Part shown: one piece after another, positions 11,557 to 22,992 of the stretch
Layout: each line of letters opens with the position of its first letter
Numbering within the stretch: the stretch's first letter is position 1
NCBI GenBank assembly: GCA_030704615.1
Contig: CM060732.1
Location: 312,001 to 372,000, forward strand
Source of the DNA: Takakia lepidozioides
Taxonomy: Eukaryota; Streptophyta; Takakiopsida; Takakiales; Takakiaceae
Direction: 5' to 3'
Length of the DNA stretch: 60,000 bases
Made by a program: the position numbers and the translations under genes
Notes under the pieces: model-generated
Seen by the model: the letters and a program-made list of their open reading frames with translations, nothing else
Database searches by the model: none
What the model was told of the DNA's origin: nothing

Positions 11557-13480
11557 TCCTCACTAGTATGTGGCTCATCAATAACAACACGATTAATCAA
11601 ACATATATATATGCAATATAAAGCAAAGTATAAGCAGCGACAAGGGTAAGTACAATTACTGTTACTTCATCCATGGAAATGACAAAACAACCTTGACTAC
11701 TTACTCACCTCCCGACTGACGCACCATTTATATGACGAGCACTGGACGCGCGTGGTCAGGGTGACGACATACTAGTCTAGTCGGGGTCGAGGTGTGTAGC
11801 GGAATGGGTTGGGCTCAAGAACCGCCCACCTGACTGTGGTTAGTGCAGGGGTTCCGTGATAATGCTAGTGGCGGCTACCAATCTAAATCTAATTCTACCG
11901 ACAAAGAAAAATACAAGTTCTCATTCACAGGGCAATATTGCGTTCCTAAGTCCTACGGTTTATTTATGTGGGTTTTCTTCTTTTAATCAAGTCCTTGCCT
12001 TCCAAGTCTTAGTTTTATTGCTAGATCTTACTGCCTGAACCCCCGAACCGCTAATAGCCGGGACCTAATTTGTTGTCCCTTCACAAAGCACTTATCGGGT
12101 TTAGGAAGGGAGAGAGGAACACCTCCTCCCACTGCCCCTCCAATCCTTGGGTGGTTGAGTTCAATCCACTTCCCAGAAAGGGCAAAACCTCCTTTTGATC
12201 CCCCTCAATTCCGGGTGCCAAAAGGGGTCTCTTATATTTACGCAACCATAGGGTAATTTATCCCAATTTATAAATCCAGAAATACCCAAAATTAATGAGA
12301 AAAATAAGAAAATCTAAAGAAATACCTACTCCCTAGATTCCAATGATACCAAAATTACCTCTAGGGCAGGCCGGGTACTGTGTGGGAACAGCCGTGAACG
12401 CGGGGAACCACGGGGGACCGTTCCCCACTGGCAGGGAGCGCCGCCAGTCAGCTGACGGACGGAACACTTGCCATGGATGAAATCCACCTATTCATCCAAT
12501 GAATGTTAGTGTGCTCTAGGCATAAACGTGGCTCCAACCGACCACCTGTCCTTCCTGCGCCCCCTCAGGGCCGGGTCTTAAGGGTAGAGGGGGTCCTATT
12601 GCACCTAGAATGCGTCATCCTCTACCTCTCCCTCTTGGCACTGTTTAATACTGTAGCCTAAAATCTCGCTAGTGTAGTTTTGATTCACTTTTGTCTCCTG
12701 GCTGTCTCAACATGGATCTCATGAGAGTCCGAGCTCCTAGCGACGAGACCGGATGGGGCTACCTCCTACCCAAATATGAAAATTTATCCATTCTCCTACC
12801 CATACATGTGAGCAAAATTACCCCAAAATGGGTTATATCAAAAACAATTAGTTCAAGGTCAAGAAAACACCCCCCTTTTGAGCCTTCAGGCTAGTGACCG
12901 CTGGTCAGTGGCGGCGGGGCGCAGGCCATCGCGGAGCGGTCCGTCGGTCGGTTCAGCGGTCCGAGCCAATATCCAGCGGTCCGCCCGCCGGGGTTTTCTC
13001 GGAAGGACGTGAGGAATTTCCCTAATTTGATGGAGCCCTTGTGGGAGCCTGCGATAAAGCTGGACCTTACAATCCTGAGTCAACGCGGGGGTCCTTGCAG
13101 CGCCGAGGCGCGCGGACCCCGCTACCTGGCTATACTCTTTGTTGCTTGGGTGGCTATGGCCAAGCCCCACCACTGATGGCGGGCTGCTATGGCGTGGGCA
13201 GACCCTGAAAAATGCGAAATAAACAAAAAAAAGAAACAAAACCCTCCCCACCAAGGTCCCTTGCCTTGGTTGATCCTTAGCTTGGCCCTTGGCCTTCAAC
13301 TCTTAATCACCCTGGCTGTTGGTCAGCCTCTTCAGAGCTCTTCTCGCTCCAGTTAAGCATATACTTGAACAAATAAACACCAAATACTGACTATAATGGA
13401 ATAACTTGTGGATGCTGGTTAATAAACTTGTCGGTGGCTTTCTGCGGCTACACTCTCTTGAATGACATCAATCCTCGTCA
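11557..13480. other. No gene seen; possible LTR/leader of the minus-strand element
   Basis: No supportable gene. On the minus strand a TATA-like run (AAATATAAGAGACCCC) lies near 12,240-12,225 and would sit upstream of the 11.5-9.5 kb ORFs, as in an LTR promoter. I could not find a matching second LTR or a primer-binding site, so this remains a guess. A 137-codon ORF at 13,299-12,886 has no recognisable feature. Confidence 0.3.
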
Positions 13481-13765
13481 ACAATCAAACTAATTTCGAT
13501 CATTCATCTAGACACTTTTCATCCATCATTCACCTAACATTCTTTTTTTTCATTCATCCTTGAAGTTTCTCATCACACATTCATCCAACATTGCATCCTA
13601 TGGACCACGCTACTTTTCTCCCCGGCCGCGTGCAAGTTTGTATAAACGGCAATAGGCCCTGTACTTTCCGCGGTTATAGGCCCCGCTTCCCTAATCTGCT
13701 TAGGCTTAGAATGTGCTCAACTTACGGAATGTGCTCACGTGAGCATCTCACGCGCTAGCTTCTCT
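13480..13765. mobile_element. Right end of a second copy of the 1.6 kb element family
   Basis: The order seen at 3,000-3,330 repeats here: 'ttcatcc' runs (13,480-13,600), then 'ggcaataggccctg...ggttataggccccgcttccct' (13,640-13,695), then several GTGCTCA copies and 'tcacgcgctagcttctctc' (13,748-13,768). The left end was not found, so this copy is partial. Confidence 0.5.
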
Positions 13766-14452
13766 CGTGAACGTACCCACTGTTTTGAACCACCTGCGAC
13801 ATGTCATGTCTTTTACCATCAGGGTGTCAAAATCCACTGGTGCTTCATCATTCTAGAGCTGGAGTGGTTAAATATCTTTTACCACTCAATATGGGTGGTT
13901 AATACAGTGGTTATACAGCGTTTCCTTTCTAGTGGCATGACGGGGTGTGTACATTGGCTGAGTAAATGAGGCCAAGTACCCTGGGCTAGGGGATTTAATG
14001 TGCAAAGCTGGTCGTAAGGAGAGGGCTCTATAGAGGTTATGCCATAAAATTTTGTTTGCATTGATTGTCCATATATCGGAGGCGGACCAAGCCAGTAGAC
14101 CAACCATTGACAAACGGTTGTACTTTCTCTAATAGAGCTAAGCTTTCCCTGAAGTAAAGTGACTCTTAGTTATGTCTGCTTTGGTTTTTTTTTTCTCTCT
14201 CTCTCTCTCTACCTCTCCCTCCAAATTCTGGGGATTTTTTGATCAAATCAAAAAATATATATGGAGAACAGACAACCTACTTTTAGGCTTTGTAGCTCCT
14301 GTCATAGCTGCAGCTCCAGTCCTCAACATACAAGCTGCAAAACAAACAGAACTGCCCAACATTAGCCACAGAAAAGAAAATGGATGATGAAGGACATGTC
14401 AGTGCCTCCTAGAAATAAAGTAAACTACCAAAAACAAGAGCAATAGACCACC
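13766..14452. other. No supportable gene; CT microsatellite
   Basis: Two overlapping minus-strand ORFs of about 75 codons (13,879-14,113) carry no motif I recognise. A poly(T)/(CT)n tract lies at 14,184-14,211. The stretch is the 3' flank of the minus-strand gene that follows. Confidence 0.4.
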
Positions 14453-15382
14453 CTAATATGCCCTCTTCCATGCTAATATCAACATGAACATGCAAACCAG
14501 TGTGTTCATGCAAAGACAAAAATAAATCACGTTGTTAGATGTGTCAGACGAGCTCATCCCCTCGTCATGCACAGTCCCGATATCTCTACAGGGGAATGCC
14601 ACATCAACCAATTCAGTGTCCCTGAATTCCGCATCAGGTCCGAGCCCTAGCATTTCATTTATGGTGCAAGGCATGGCATCTTCCAGATTTATAATCTTTA
14701 GCAATGATGTTAAAACACCAAAGCCACCAAAAAACGATACAAGGTAACTTCCACATGCTGCCACGATGTCCCAAGTGGATTCAATAACAGTGCCATACAC
14801 ACATTCAGGCACATTAGAGGTTGACGACATTTGTTCCATGTGCAAATCCTTCACCCAAACTGTCACTGTGGATCCCATGACCCCCAAATCATCCATACTT
14901 TGGCTGTGACCAGCCACATCCCTTGTGACTACGACACGTCAAGTTCAGTACTGTCAAAATCCCCCAAGTCTCTCAAATCAATGCAGGTGGCATGTTGCTT
15001 ACCTTGCAAGCTTGCTAGACTCTTCAGCCTTATTGGCACTAGTGCAACTAGGTTGAAAGTCATGCCACACAGAAAACCGAAGCAGATCGTTGATCTCAGT
15101 GGAAAAGCCAGTGGGATCTCCCTCCTCCTTCCTAGTTTCAACCCACCCTAGGATCTCGGCAGCATGTTGACGCCAGAGATAGCGAAAATTAGAGGGCGCG
15201 TGGAAAGAGGGCCATCTCACCCGAGCAGGACGCTTCAAGCACAAGTAGTCCTCGTTCGAGCACCCCTGTAACTTAGCAATCTGATCCTGGCTTGCACCAA
15301 GCCCTGCTGCCCATGCCGCAATGGCAGCTGCCTCCACAAGCAAATGACTAGGTGCAGGGGGAGGAGCACCATCGCTCCCCAT
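14453..15382 (-). CDS. Unrecognised two-exon gene, about 282 aa
   Basis: Proposed exon 1 runs 15,382-15,003, starting MGSDGAPPPAPSHLLVEAAA and ending at a donor AAG|GTAAGC. An 81 bp intron ends at ACAAG|GG (exon 2 starts 14,921), which restores the frame into DVAGHSQSMDDLGVMGS and continues to a stop at 14,453. The splice is inferred from signals and frame. The N-terminus is alanine- and proline-rich, then an alanine-rich helix (EAAAIAAWAAGLG). The C-terminus ends in a hydrophobic segment (VIYFCLCMNTLVCMFMLIL) followed by KR, which would suit a tail-anchored membrane protein. I do not recognise the family. The frame is free of stops, unlike the surrounding repeats, so it is probably a host gene. 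A longer ORF upstream of the chosen Met looks like 5' UTR. Confidence 0.55.
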
Positions 15383-16077
15383 TTCACGATTATAACACAA
15401 CGATCGTCTGACACTGCGCCGGCAAGAAATGAAGAGCATACCTACTGCCCTCTCCCTCTCACTCCTATCTCCACAGACATATGGCAAAGCGCCTTCAATG
15501 CCAGTGTGAGAAGCAAAAGAAGACAGCAGGAAGAAAGCATGAGAGACTGAGGATACAGGTGTCACGACAACGGGAACATGCAAACAGCACCACCTGCACC
15601 AGCTGCTTACCACGCACCGTAAAAGCGCGCGAGAGACGATGACAGGCTACAGGGAACGCGAAACTCAGGCGCCAAATCGACAACACGCAAGCAAAATCGT
15701 CTCTCTAGCTTCACAAAAACACCATGGCGCTCTCGCGGGGCGGCTGCACCTCACCCCCAGCTGCTCAAGCCCTCCCAAAACCCTAATGCACATCAGGCAC
15801 AATCGGGCAATGCATACTGGTGTGCCAAGTGCCCAGGCACACCATAATTGTTTTTTGAAATTCCATTCAGAAAAAAAATTATTCCCTAAATTCTAAATGG
15901 GAAAGCCCAAAACGGGCTTGGTGGGCGTTTAGGGGCTTGCCAAAACCTCAAGCCCCTGGTCCTCATCATGTGTACCTACTTTGTGTGGAGAAAGGGAGGA
16001 TTGGACTCAATTATTATGGGAATGCAATCATCTCAGTTGCTACTGAAACCCTGCTGCAACATGAACTTTGCACTTAC
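15383..16077. other. 5' flank of the two-exon gene
   Basis: No gene seen. It should hold the promoter and 5' UTR of the minus-strand gene starting at 15,382 and any 3' exons of the exon cluster at 16.1-16.9 kb. No distinct element is recognised. Confidence 0.4.
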
Positions 16078-16950
16078 AGACAATTCCCAGTAGTATCACT
16101 CAGATCAACAGCTACCATTTCCTGTAATTCACCATGCAGATGAGCCGAAGGCTCTGTCACCAGAGCAACATTCTGGTTCGCATGATATAGCTGCAAGACA
16201 ATGGACAGGTCAGCACAGAAAAGGGAAGTGAGGGGCTGGTTTGGTGAAAAGAGAAGAGGGAGAGGTGTTAAAAAGAGGTTGTCAAGTTGTAGTTTCACTT
16301 TCGCACATGAACTCAATGGTCAAATCTGACAAGTAAATCCTACAAGAGAATCTTCCAGGTGAGTGATGAACTGGTTGTGGCGCAAATGTCAAGCCCAGAG
16401 GTCAGGAAGCATATACTCTGATGCTTAGGATCCGGTCGAACAAGTTTGGTTCGTACAAGGGCATCCCTGATGTTAGGCTAGTCCGGCAGTGGCAGAGTGA
16501 TCATTTCTTCCTACATGGAAGCAAAGTCCCTGCCTGAAGGCGTGTTTTATTAGATGCAAATCATCAATTATTGTCTGTATAGTTCCAAGGGAAATAGACA
16601 GATCAATGTTGAAAAATAAAACTGTTTTTGGCGACTCCGTGTTCACAATCCACATACTATCAATGTAAAGCACCACTGGAAGTACAGCACCTACTGGGGA
16701 CTACGCCATTTGCATCAAATCAAACACCATTAATAATGCTGGTTTACCAATCATCCCAATCTGTTCCCTGAAGTAGAGGACATTGATAATCATAAACCGC
16801 AACGTAGTCTCTTCACACTCACTCTCTTCAGGATCAGAAAGGTACGTTCCACAAGAGAGCTGCATGGTGCTGCCCTGTGCATCGACCAGTGAGCGATATT
16901 CATAAAAAATGTACAGGCTTTTGACAGTAGCCCTTGACTCACCACATGAA
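16078..16950 (-). CDS. Exon cluster of an unrecognised gene
   Basis: Three minus-strand segments have good splice signals and compatible frames. 16,874-16,748 (127 bp; acceptor GCACAG|GG, donor ATTG|GTAAAC) reads GSTMQLSCGTYLSDPEESEC and continues to FREQIGMI. The next starts at 16,675 (acceptor TTCCAG|TGG) and continues in phase as VVLYIDSMWIVNTESPKTVL, then FFNIDLSISLGTIQ. 16,190-16,078 (113 bp; TTGCAG|CTA to TCT|GTAAGT) reads YHANQNVALVTEPSAHLHGE. A further donor (GTG|GTGAGT, near 16,940) suggests an upstream exon overlapping the 3' flank of the transporter. Composition is coding-like and free of repeats. The family is not recognised; some segments could be alternative 3' exons of the transporter transcript. 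Confidence 0.45.
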
Positions 16951-16979
16951 GAATCACTTATGCCTTCTCTTTCACAAAA

Positions 16980-18026
16980 TCAGACACTTTGCTTAGCCCG
17001 CTTCTTGGCTTCACTGTAAAGAATTACTCCTAGAATTGTAACGGCAAAACCAGACATCCCTGTGACTGTCACAGGGTTCTTAAAAATCAGAACAGAGAGT
17101 ACCACTGCAATAGCTGCTTTGGCATTGCCAAGGACTTGAAGGGTCAGCGGGCTGGTATGCTTTGTTACAAGAAAGTTTGTCAGATTTACTAAGTATGCCA
17201 TGGTCATATTTCCAAAGAGAAGAAGAAACATGAAAGGATTCTCTTTGCCTTGAGACGCTGTTAGTGCACAAATGTTGCCCTCAACCAGCAATGTTGCTGG
17301 AAGCAGCATCAGAACTGCAATGGGAGCCATGTACATCAATAGATTCATCGAGTGCAGTTTCTCCGAATCTGAGGTCAATAACAGACTCTGTACTACAGAC
17401 TTGAGGGCACGCGCAGACGTTGACCCCAAACACACCAAAAACCCAAACATATGGAATGACGGCTCACTGTTGCTTGCGATGACAATTCCAAGTACCACCG
17501 GGCACAGGGCGTAGTATACCACTGCAGCCTCCCACTTGAATGTGATTAATATTGCGAAGATAGCTGTAAAAAAAGGAGTGGTGGCACCAACTGCCTGGTT
17601 GAAGGAGACTGGCAAATAGCGGAGTGACACATTTCCCCCCACGACAGAAAAGGAGAATATACAGCTCAATGCTACAATCTTCAGAAACTGCTTTCTGGAT
17701 CCTATGAACTGCATTGGCACAATTCCAAGCCAGGAAATTGCTATGGCACTGTATGTGGCACAAGCGCACATGTGAAGCATTGTGAGAAAGATGGGGTACT
17801 TGTAACCGTAGAAGCTGAGCAGATACTTGTTGAGCAGCAGCAAACCAATGTTGGATAAATACCAGGCCAATATGACACATGTTGTCTTCATAGTTGAGGA
17901 GACTGAATCAGAGAGCCCTTTGAATCCCTCTCCATGTGTTGTTGGGGTCAATGGAATGTCTACTACTTCTTCCAGCTTTGGATTGGCTCCTCGCCGCGAC
18001 CATCTCTGTGGCTGTGACTCGGCCAT
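16980..18026 (-). CDS. Nucleotide-sugar / sugar-phosphate transporter (TPT family)
   Basis: An intact 348-codon single-exon frame from the Met at 18,026 ([13 protein letters not shown]). An in-frame Met at 18,203 would add 59 residues that look like 5' UTR. About ten hydrophobic helices follow a polar N-terminus of about 45 residues: [20 protein letters not shown], then [54 protein letters not shown], and near the end [20 protein letters not shown]. The [16 protein letters not shown] and [12 protein letters not shown] segments are typical of the plant TPT/DMT-type transporters of the Arabidopsis At1g12500/At3g11320 group. These are Golgi or ER antiporters moving nucleotide sugars or sugar phosphates; the substrate cannot be read from sequence. 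The dilysine-like end (AKKRAKQSV) fits the secretory pathway. No frame damage. Confidence 0.9.
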   Translation of the reverse strand: MAESQPQRWSRRGANPKLEEVVDIPLTPTTHGEGFKGLSDSVSSTMKTTCVILAWYLSNIGLLLLNKYLLSFYGYKYPIFLTMLHMCACATYSAIAISWLGIVPMQFIGSRKQFLKIVALSCIFSFSVVGGNVSLRYLPVSFNQAVGATTPFFTAIFAILITFKWEAAVVYYALCPVVLGIVIASNSEPSFHMFGFLVCLGSTSARALKSVVQSLLLTSDSEKLHSMNLLMYMAPIAVLMLLPATLLVEGNICALTASQGKENPFMFLLLFGNMTMAYLVNLTNFLVTKHTSPLTLQVLGNAKAAIAVVLSVLIFKNPVTVTGMSGFAVTILGVILYSEAKKRAKQSV

Positions 18027-20248
18027 TGCCCTTGAGCTCTTACTGTACGGCCGCTTCTCGTGGACTTCCGCTTGAGAGATTCTGTGAGATGGAGTGGCCA
18101 GCAGAGAGCAGAAAGCTATGGCTGAAATTTGTCTTTCACCTCTATACAACAGATCAAAGCGGAGAGAATTCTTGACCGGCCTGCTACATCCAGCTTCCCA
18201 CAAAAGTTTTAGTAAAGGTGAAATATTAAATAGGCGGATTCAGCATCCGGAGAGGGGAGGACTTTCCGCAACTAAGGAATTGAGGACATGTGTGTCTACT
18301 TATGAAACGGATAATCCAAATGAATTCCTGTGTAATCTTCTGCTAAAGTAACAGGCAAAGAAACTAGACGCAGCTCCGGGCATTAATGGTCGTCATGAAT
18401 TCCCGTAGTTCTTCCTCTGGAACCGTGTCACCGTTTCACAAGCAAACCACGTGCACGATTTCTCCTAATCGTCAGAATTCAATCCACAGGGGACAGTAAG
18501 AACATCTGACTTAGGAAGGATTTGAGAACGTAGCGAATCAGCCTCCTCTCTGTCATGCAGTCATCGAAGTAGCAAACCTATTGTGATTTTCTACCTCTCA
18601 AACGATACTTTCAGCACAAGAAAATATGACAAAACCTGTGTGCGCAGACGGTCTCTTACCTCAGAAATCCCAATTACTGATGCGCAAATACGTTACACCC
18701 TGGATCGTCAATACAAAATTCTCCAAAACTCAACAATCGAACCCCGCCAACCACCTGCCCCATCCTCAGGGCTCACAACCTCAGAACACTGCAACCAGTC
18801 TTTGCAGGTCACTCATCCCAACAGACCTCACAGAGCCTCTCTTGGACTCACACGCACACCACTCGGTTAGACAAGGGCTACCAAGCGATCCCGACAAGAC
18901 ACCAGAGAGTTCGAAGAACGGGCGGCTAGGGGATCGGCTCTCTCATCCCTCTTCCGCATTCCTTGCGCCGCCATCAAAATCTCTTGACAACCTACGCCAC
19001 TTTCATGACGCTGCAAACACTTGACAACCACGGCTCTAACCACGGCTCGCAGGCAAGTGGGCGCGTGCTGAGCGCTGCCAGACAGCAGCCAGCTGTGCCC
19101 CCTCTTACCCTCTCTCCCTCTCTCTCCCTCGCTCTCCTACTAGCAGACTGACACTGGGCCTCCATCCATCCGTGTGTCTTTTTTTGGTCCTGCACACTAA
19201 TAAGTCTTTCAGGGTTCATGTATGCCACACCGAGCGGTTGAAAGCTTTCCTTCTGGGGAGCCCATGTCCTCTTTTACTCTCAATCCCAGCAAAATCCAAC
19301 CATCTAACAAAACGCGGCCACATGTTGCACTGTCAGATGAAAGATTCAGTCTATCTCGCTAAGCCTGTGGCATGGCCTTTTTGCAAATTAGGACAAGGAC
19401 TGCAACATGAGGAGGGATGACACAGACATGAAGTGAATGTCGGTTCCTTGCCTTGTCACTGCATTATCGTAACCAGCGCAGGAACTAGCACAATTTTCAA
19501 ACAGAGGTGTTTCCCTCAGTTCTCATTATTGCTGTAGCAATGGTTGGAATGGTTAGTACACCTTGCAATTTAGCTTTATGATGGTGAATCTTAGTGCTTA
19601 ACTGAACAAAAACTACAGCTCTTTTTGGTCGTCCGGACATGGTGGCTATCGATGGAAGCAGACAGTCAAATTGTCACCTGACAGTCAACAATTCGGTTGT
19701 GATTATTCCCTCACAGATTGCACCTTTGAGTGTGGCAGCAAACTCACCTAACAAATTCCAGGCATGGACTGTATATAGCAGAAAACACAGAAGACCAGGC
19801 AGAAAAGTGGGTGAGGGACCTAAAACATCCATCTTACAGGCAAAAGCAACACCAAAGAAAAAGAGGAAGGTACCAGAACCAATAGTTACAGAACTCGGGC
19901 ATCATCTACTCTATCTTGTGAAGAGGAACCTGCTCTTGACCTATGTCAGACATTCCACACATGCAAGCTTGCACGGTGCCAGATTGAAATCATAAATGCC
20001 CTTTGATAATCAAGTTTACAAAATCATGAGGCCTTCCTGCAAGCTTACTATATAGCCAAATATCTATATGCATCAGGCCCTCCTCCACAGTATCTCTATA
20101 GCAACTGGTCTCTATAGCACATAGGCTTGGTGGGCAGTGATGGGATGGACAGTGCAGAGGTGACTAATAGAGGAGACTTGTGAGCACTTAACTTCGGGTC
20201 AACCTCCCACTTCAAGAACCATGGGGGCCAACAGGCAACTCAAAAATT
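18027..20248. other. Intergenic: promoter side of the transporter gene
   Basis: No supportable gene. ORFs at 18,583-19,024 overlap in several frames and show no motif. A CT-rich stretch (19,105-19,140) may be part of a promoter. A 118-codon ORF at 19,639-19,995 has a basic patch (KKKRKV) but nothing else, and I do not call it. It also contains the 3' flank of the seven-transmembrane gene. Confidence 0.4.
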
Positions 20249-21589
20249 CTACAGATCAAACTCATCGTCTTTCAGCGCCTCTTGCGCAGCTGCCTCCTCT
20301 TCATCATCATCAAGCACAAAGTAAGGATTATGCACAACTGGCCTGAACTTGTAGCCCGTGTAAATGTAGAAAGCAAGGGTCGCCATCTCTTCAGCAAATT
20401 TGCTGGTCCATTTGTAGCGGTAGACAGTAACCGTGAACAGCGCAAACACCACAATGCGCGTGAAATATATGTAGCTCACTACCACAATGTAGTACTGCCG
20501 GAACAAAGTCAGCTTGACCAGGTTTCTTGCTGCTTTTCCGTCAGTTCGCGATGCTTCTCTCAGATGCTTTATCGACCACACAATGGGAAATAGAACTGCA
20601 CAACAGCAGATGATATCCAGGAGAAGAAACACTTGATGCCAAGTCAAATAATCTTTCGTTGATGGGCCAGTCTCGTCATAAATAATGTAAGCTGTATTGG
20701 TAACTACCTGCAAAGGAATGACGACCATGAGCACCTTCTTTTCCTTACCCTGGAGGAATGGCTTCAAGAAGGACCAGCCTGTGCCAATCAAAATGATCAC
20801 GCTGAACAGCAACCCTCCCCGGAAAAAGTTGAAGATATAGTAGGCGATATCCCATCCATGCGGGGTTCCAGTTCTCTTCACATAAGACTTGTCCTCCGCT
20901 TCACAAATCATATTCAAGGCCTTGATTAAAATGAGCACACCCATGAGAATGTGGATACGATGGACGGAATGTCTCTGAGTCCAACAAGTATAGATCCAGA
21001 TGCCCAACAGTACCACATAAGCCAAGAAGAAGGTGAAGTAAAGCGACGGCAGCACTGTCAACCCAATCGGCAAATAATCGCGGTGATTGTTCTCCACGTT
21101 GAACATTGAAGTGATTACATCCATGTTGACTTCCGCGTCCGGCACGCAATTTGCAAAGATGAGGCTGTATTCATCAGACCCCTGGACTGTGGTATTCTTC
21201 CCGAAAGTGACAGTAGGCTCAGTCTGCTCAGCTCCGGCAACTTCGTTCAACTTGAAAATGGTATGAATCGCTGGACTCTCTAGAAGACACACATGCGCTT
21301 CCTGGCTATTTGCCACTGGCAGCAGGTCTCCTAAAGTAGAAAGAAAGAACCCCATCTTAGATAGATCGGCATCTGGAGTTACCTTCATATCCAAGATCTT
21401 GATATTGACTCTTCCCCCCTGCGCAAATCCAAACGTCTCGAACAATATCAAGGGGCGCTTGTCATCCTTAATGTTTAGGTGCTTGATTTCCGCAAAACAA
21501 GACGTCAAATAAGAGAGTAAAACCAGCGCTATTAGCGTCCTCAGCGCGGCCGCCATCCCCATCGTGCGACCCAGGCCGGCACTGTCCAC
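20249..21589 (-). CDS. Seven-transmembrane GPR107/GOST-type protein (CAND6/7-like)
   Basis: An intact 446-codon single-exon frame. Residues 1-33 form a signal peptide (LRTLIALVLLSYLTSCFA). A luminal domain of about 150 residues follows, opening with IKHLNIKDDKRPLILFETFG, the hallmark start of this family. Seven hydrophobic helices then span about 187-410, including LPSLYFTFFLAYVVLLGIWI, FFRGGLLFSVIILIGTGWSF and QYYIVVVSYIYFTRIVVFAL, ending YRPV-like in KFRPVVHNPYF and a strongly acidic cytoplasmic tail. Animal GPR107/GPR108 and TMEM87 (GOST proteins) act in Golgi and endosomal trafficking; the plant relatives are the 'candidate G-protein coupled receptors' CAND6 and CAND7. Length fits the family. 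Same strand as the transporter at 17 kb, separated by 2.2 kb. No damage seen. Confidence 0.92.
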   Translation of the reverse strand: MDSAGLGRTMGMAAALRTLIALVLLSYLTSCFAEIKHLNIKDDKRPLILFETFGFAQGGRVNIKILDMKVTPDADLSKMGFFLSTLGDLLPVANSQEAHVCLLESPAIHTIFKLNEVAGAEQTEPTVTFGKNTTVQGSDEYSLIFANCVPDAEVNMDVITSMFNVENNHRDYLPIGLTVLPSLYFTFFLAYVVLLGIWIYTCWTQRHSVHRIHILMGVLILIKALNMICEAEDKSYVKRTGTPHGWDIAYYIFNFFRGGLLFSVIILIGTGWSFLKPFLQGKEKKVLMVVIPLQVVTNTAYIIYDETGPSTKDYLTWHQVFLLLDIICCCAVLFPIVWSIKHLREASRTDGKAARNLVKLTLFRQYYIVVVSYIYFTRIVVFALFTVTVYRYKWTSKFAEEMATLAFYIYTGYKFRPVVHNPYFVLDDDEEEAAAQEALKDDEFDL

Positions 21590-22370
21590 TACTGGCTATC
21601 GCCGTAACAAAGGTCGTCGCCTAGGGTTCACAGAGCAAGATCCAGATCCATCTAGCTCGCCCCTTCAATCTCCCTTCACCTCCGTACAAGAATCTTTTCA
21701 ATAGCCTCGTAAGAAACTAACCTGCTCTCTCCACACTCTGCTCTCTCGCTAGATTTGTGAGCACACAACACGCAGGCGCGCAACGCTGAGGGGAAGCAAG
21801 GCTCTGCCTCGCTTGTCCACCATAGCCGCCCCGACCGACCTCACCTCTCTTATATCTCTCTCTCTCTCTCTCTTTCTTCCTTTCTTTGCACTACCGGCCT
21901 ACCCCGGTTACCTCACTCAAAGCCCAAGTTTCATCCGGTCACCAACCGGCAATCACCGGTCGTCCTAGCCCGAGTAAAAGTGTGACCTGCCCCCCAACTA
22001 TTATTTATCTATATTTATGCTGTGAGTTTAGGCCTGGGGAGCGTCGCCTGGCCGGCAGAACAATATTTCCCGACCCCAATATAATCCTCTTTCATTTAGA
22101 AGGTGTGGAAGAAGAAAGTAATCAGACATCAGCCAGTCTTGACTTTAAAGGCAAAGGTGACGCCAATATAATCCTCTCACGCCTCCATCAATATATGAAG
22201 CGAGGCGTTTGTTTTGTTCTGTAGCGTCGTTGAGATCTCCCAAACCGCAAGGCCAGCCCCAGTGCTTGGTGTCATTGGAAAGCCCTCGATGATGAGGAGG
22301 GGTGCACCGGCTTGGTCTCATGATTTTTGGACCCGCGATGTGGGAGATCTGGAATTTCAAGTATTTCTTT
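21590..22370. promoter_or_regulatory. Upstream region of the seven-transmembrane gene with CT microsatellite
   Basis: Pyrimidine-rich on the plus strand with (TC)n at 21,857-21,876, which reads as a (GA)n tract on the gene strand about 270 bp before the start codon. GA/CT tracts are common in plant core promoters and 5' UTRs. No TATA box is certain. No other gene is seen here. Confidence 0.35.
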
Positions 22371-22372
22371 TG

Positions 22373-22985
22373 TTTTTTTTTTTTTAAAGAACAGGGACAG
22401 AGGCCCTGAAAAGTTTATTAATAGATAAAGGGACCTCGTCTTAGAACAACAAAGGAAAAAATAACCTCTATGGGGTGCCGTGAAGGCTGATCACTGAAGG
22501 CTATGCTTCGTGACACTAGGAGGGGGAATATAGAGAAATAGCAGATGCTAAAGGAGGGTAAGAAGAGGGGTATACCAAACAAGACAAAGGCTAGCAACCC
22601 AAAAAAACCGGGAACACTGCAAATTAACAGGCAGCCATCCTGAAAGCTCCCATTAAAATCAACTTGCAACTCTGAATGAGAGGCAAAAGAGATGCAGGGA
22701 ATACCAAGGCAAAGAAAGCGAACTATGAGGAAAGAACCTGAACTACCAACGAAGGAACCAAGGGGCCTGCACAAGAACAAACCAAAGGGCACATAATCTG
22801 CAAAAGCCCATTCAGCAACTACATAGAGAAATTATCAAAGGAAAGGTGGATCTTAGATTTGCCCTTCCTACACGACTGGCGGTGCCTCCAATTAACCTCT
22901 AGCTCCTCACCCCCCAGAGGAGAGTGCTTAGTGCCGAGTGAACTTCCAACTTGCTGGGATGACATCGTTCCACCAAATTGAAGAG
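22373..22985 (-). mobile_element. LINE 3' end with poly(A) tail
   Basis: Read on the minus strand the segment ends '...attaataaacttttcagggcctctgtccctgttcttt' followed by a run of A (22,373-22,386 on plus as T). This is a typical 3' end of a plant LINE with its poly(A). The remaining 600 bp has no long frame (one 124-codon ORF without motif), so only the 3' UTR and a remnant are present. Confidence 0.6.
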
Positions 22986-22992
22986 GCAGCTT

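Noticed and set aside
12886-13299. 137-codon minus-strand ORF
   Set aside because: No motif, unusual composition, no splice or start context; GC-rich patch gives few stops.
13879-14113. Two 75-codon minus-strand ORFs as a LINE RT piece
   Set aside because: No residue pattern of reverse transcriptase or zf-RVT could be identified.
18583-19024. ORFs of 95 and 132 codons upstream of the transporter
   Set aside because: Overlap in different frames with serine/proline/threonine-rich wording and no similarity; likely promoter/UTR sequence.
19639-19995. 118-codon plus-strand ORF with a KKKRKV basic patch
   Set aside because: A single basic patch is not enough; no domain and no flanking gene structure.
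22418-22792. 124-codon minus-strand ORF near the LINE poly(A)
   Set aside because: Hydrophobic, no domain, lies in the presumed LINE 3' UTR.
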